Below, piece after piece: positions 5,793-5,798 of a DNA stretch of 5,798 nucleotides (the stretch's first letter is position 1; every line of letters begins with the position of its first letter). The DNA lies in contig DCXR01000032.1 in NCBI GenBank assembly GCA_002329075.1, positions 1-5,798 of the forward strand. Reading direction: 5' to 3'. Made by a program: the position numbers and the translations under genes. This DNA comes from Candidatus Neomicrothrix sp. UBA2131 (GTDB lineage: Bacteria; Actinomycetota; Acidimicrobiia; Acidimicrobiales; MedAcidi-G1). The notes under the pieces are model-generated. The model did no database searches and was not told the origin of the DNA. It saw only the letters and a list, made by a program, of their open reading frames with translations.

Positions 5793-5798
5793 AACGGT

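Overview
The window is GC-rich throughout. Its codons end mostly in G or C, and long antisense open frames cover every gene. Together with one likely leaderless gene, this suggests a high-GC actinobacterium, possibly an Acidimicrobiia-type lineage. That placement rests on composition and protein style only; no ribosomal or marker gene is present.

Layout from left to right. (1) At 1-109, on the minus strand, is the 5' end of a lipoprotein gene that runs off the left edge. (2) Diverging from it at 203-1291 (+) is a FabH-type beta-ketoacyl-ACP synthase III with an intact Cys-His-Asn triad and a C-terminal extension. (3) Converging on it with only 19 bp between stop codons is a two-gene minus-strand operon. 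A beta-hydroxyacid (3-hydroxyisobutyrate-type) dehydrogenase (2402-3469) is transcribed first and is joined by an ATGA overlap to an MDR alcohol dehydrogenase/quinone-oxidoreductase-like protein (1311-2405). (4) A 222-bp divergent control region (3470-3691) follows, with candidate promoters both ways and a nested A-B-B-A direct-repeat arrangement. (5) A plus-strand pair starts there: an O-acetylhomoserine sulfhydrylase (MetY type, 3692-4984), then after 7 bp an alpha/beta hydrolase (4992-5792).

How the genes work together: the minus operon pairs two NAD(P)-dependent oxidoreductases, which fits catabolism of a small hydroxyacid, aldehyde or acyl intermediate; the substrate cannot be read from sequence. 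MetY makes homocysteine from O-acetylhomoserine and sulfide. The hydrolase behind it is not the expected acetyltransferase MetX, so its link to methionine synthesis is unproven. The synthase is not next to other fatty-acid genes here and may serve a side pathway.

I see no mobile element, CRISPR array, RNA gene, phage gene or defence system. This looks like ordinary chromosomal metabolism. The points most worth a second look are the metY promoter region, the C-terminal tails on the synthase and the dehydrogenase, and the altered zinc site of the MDR protein.
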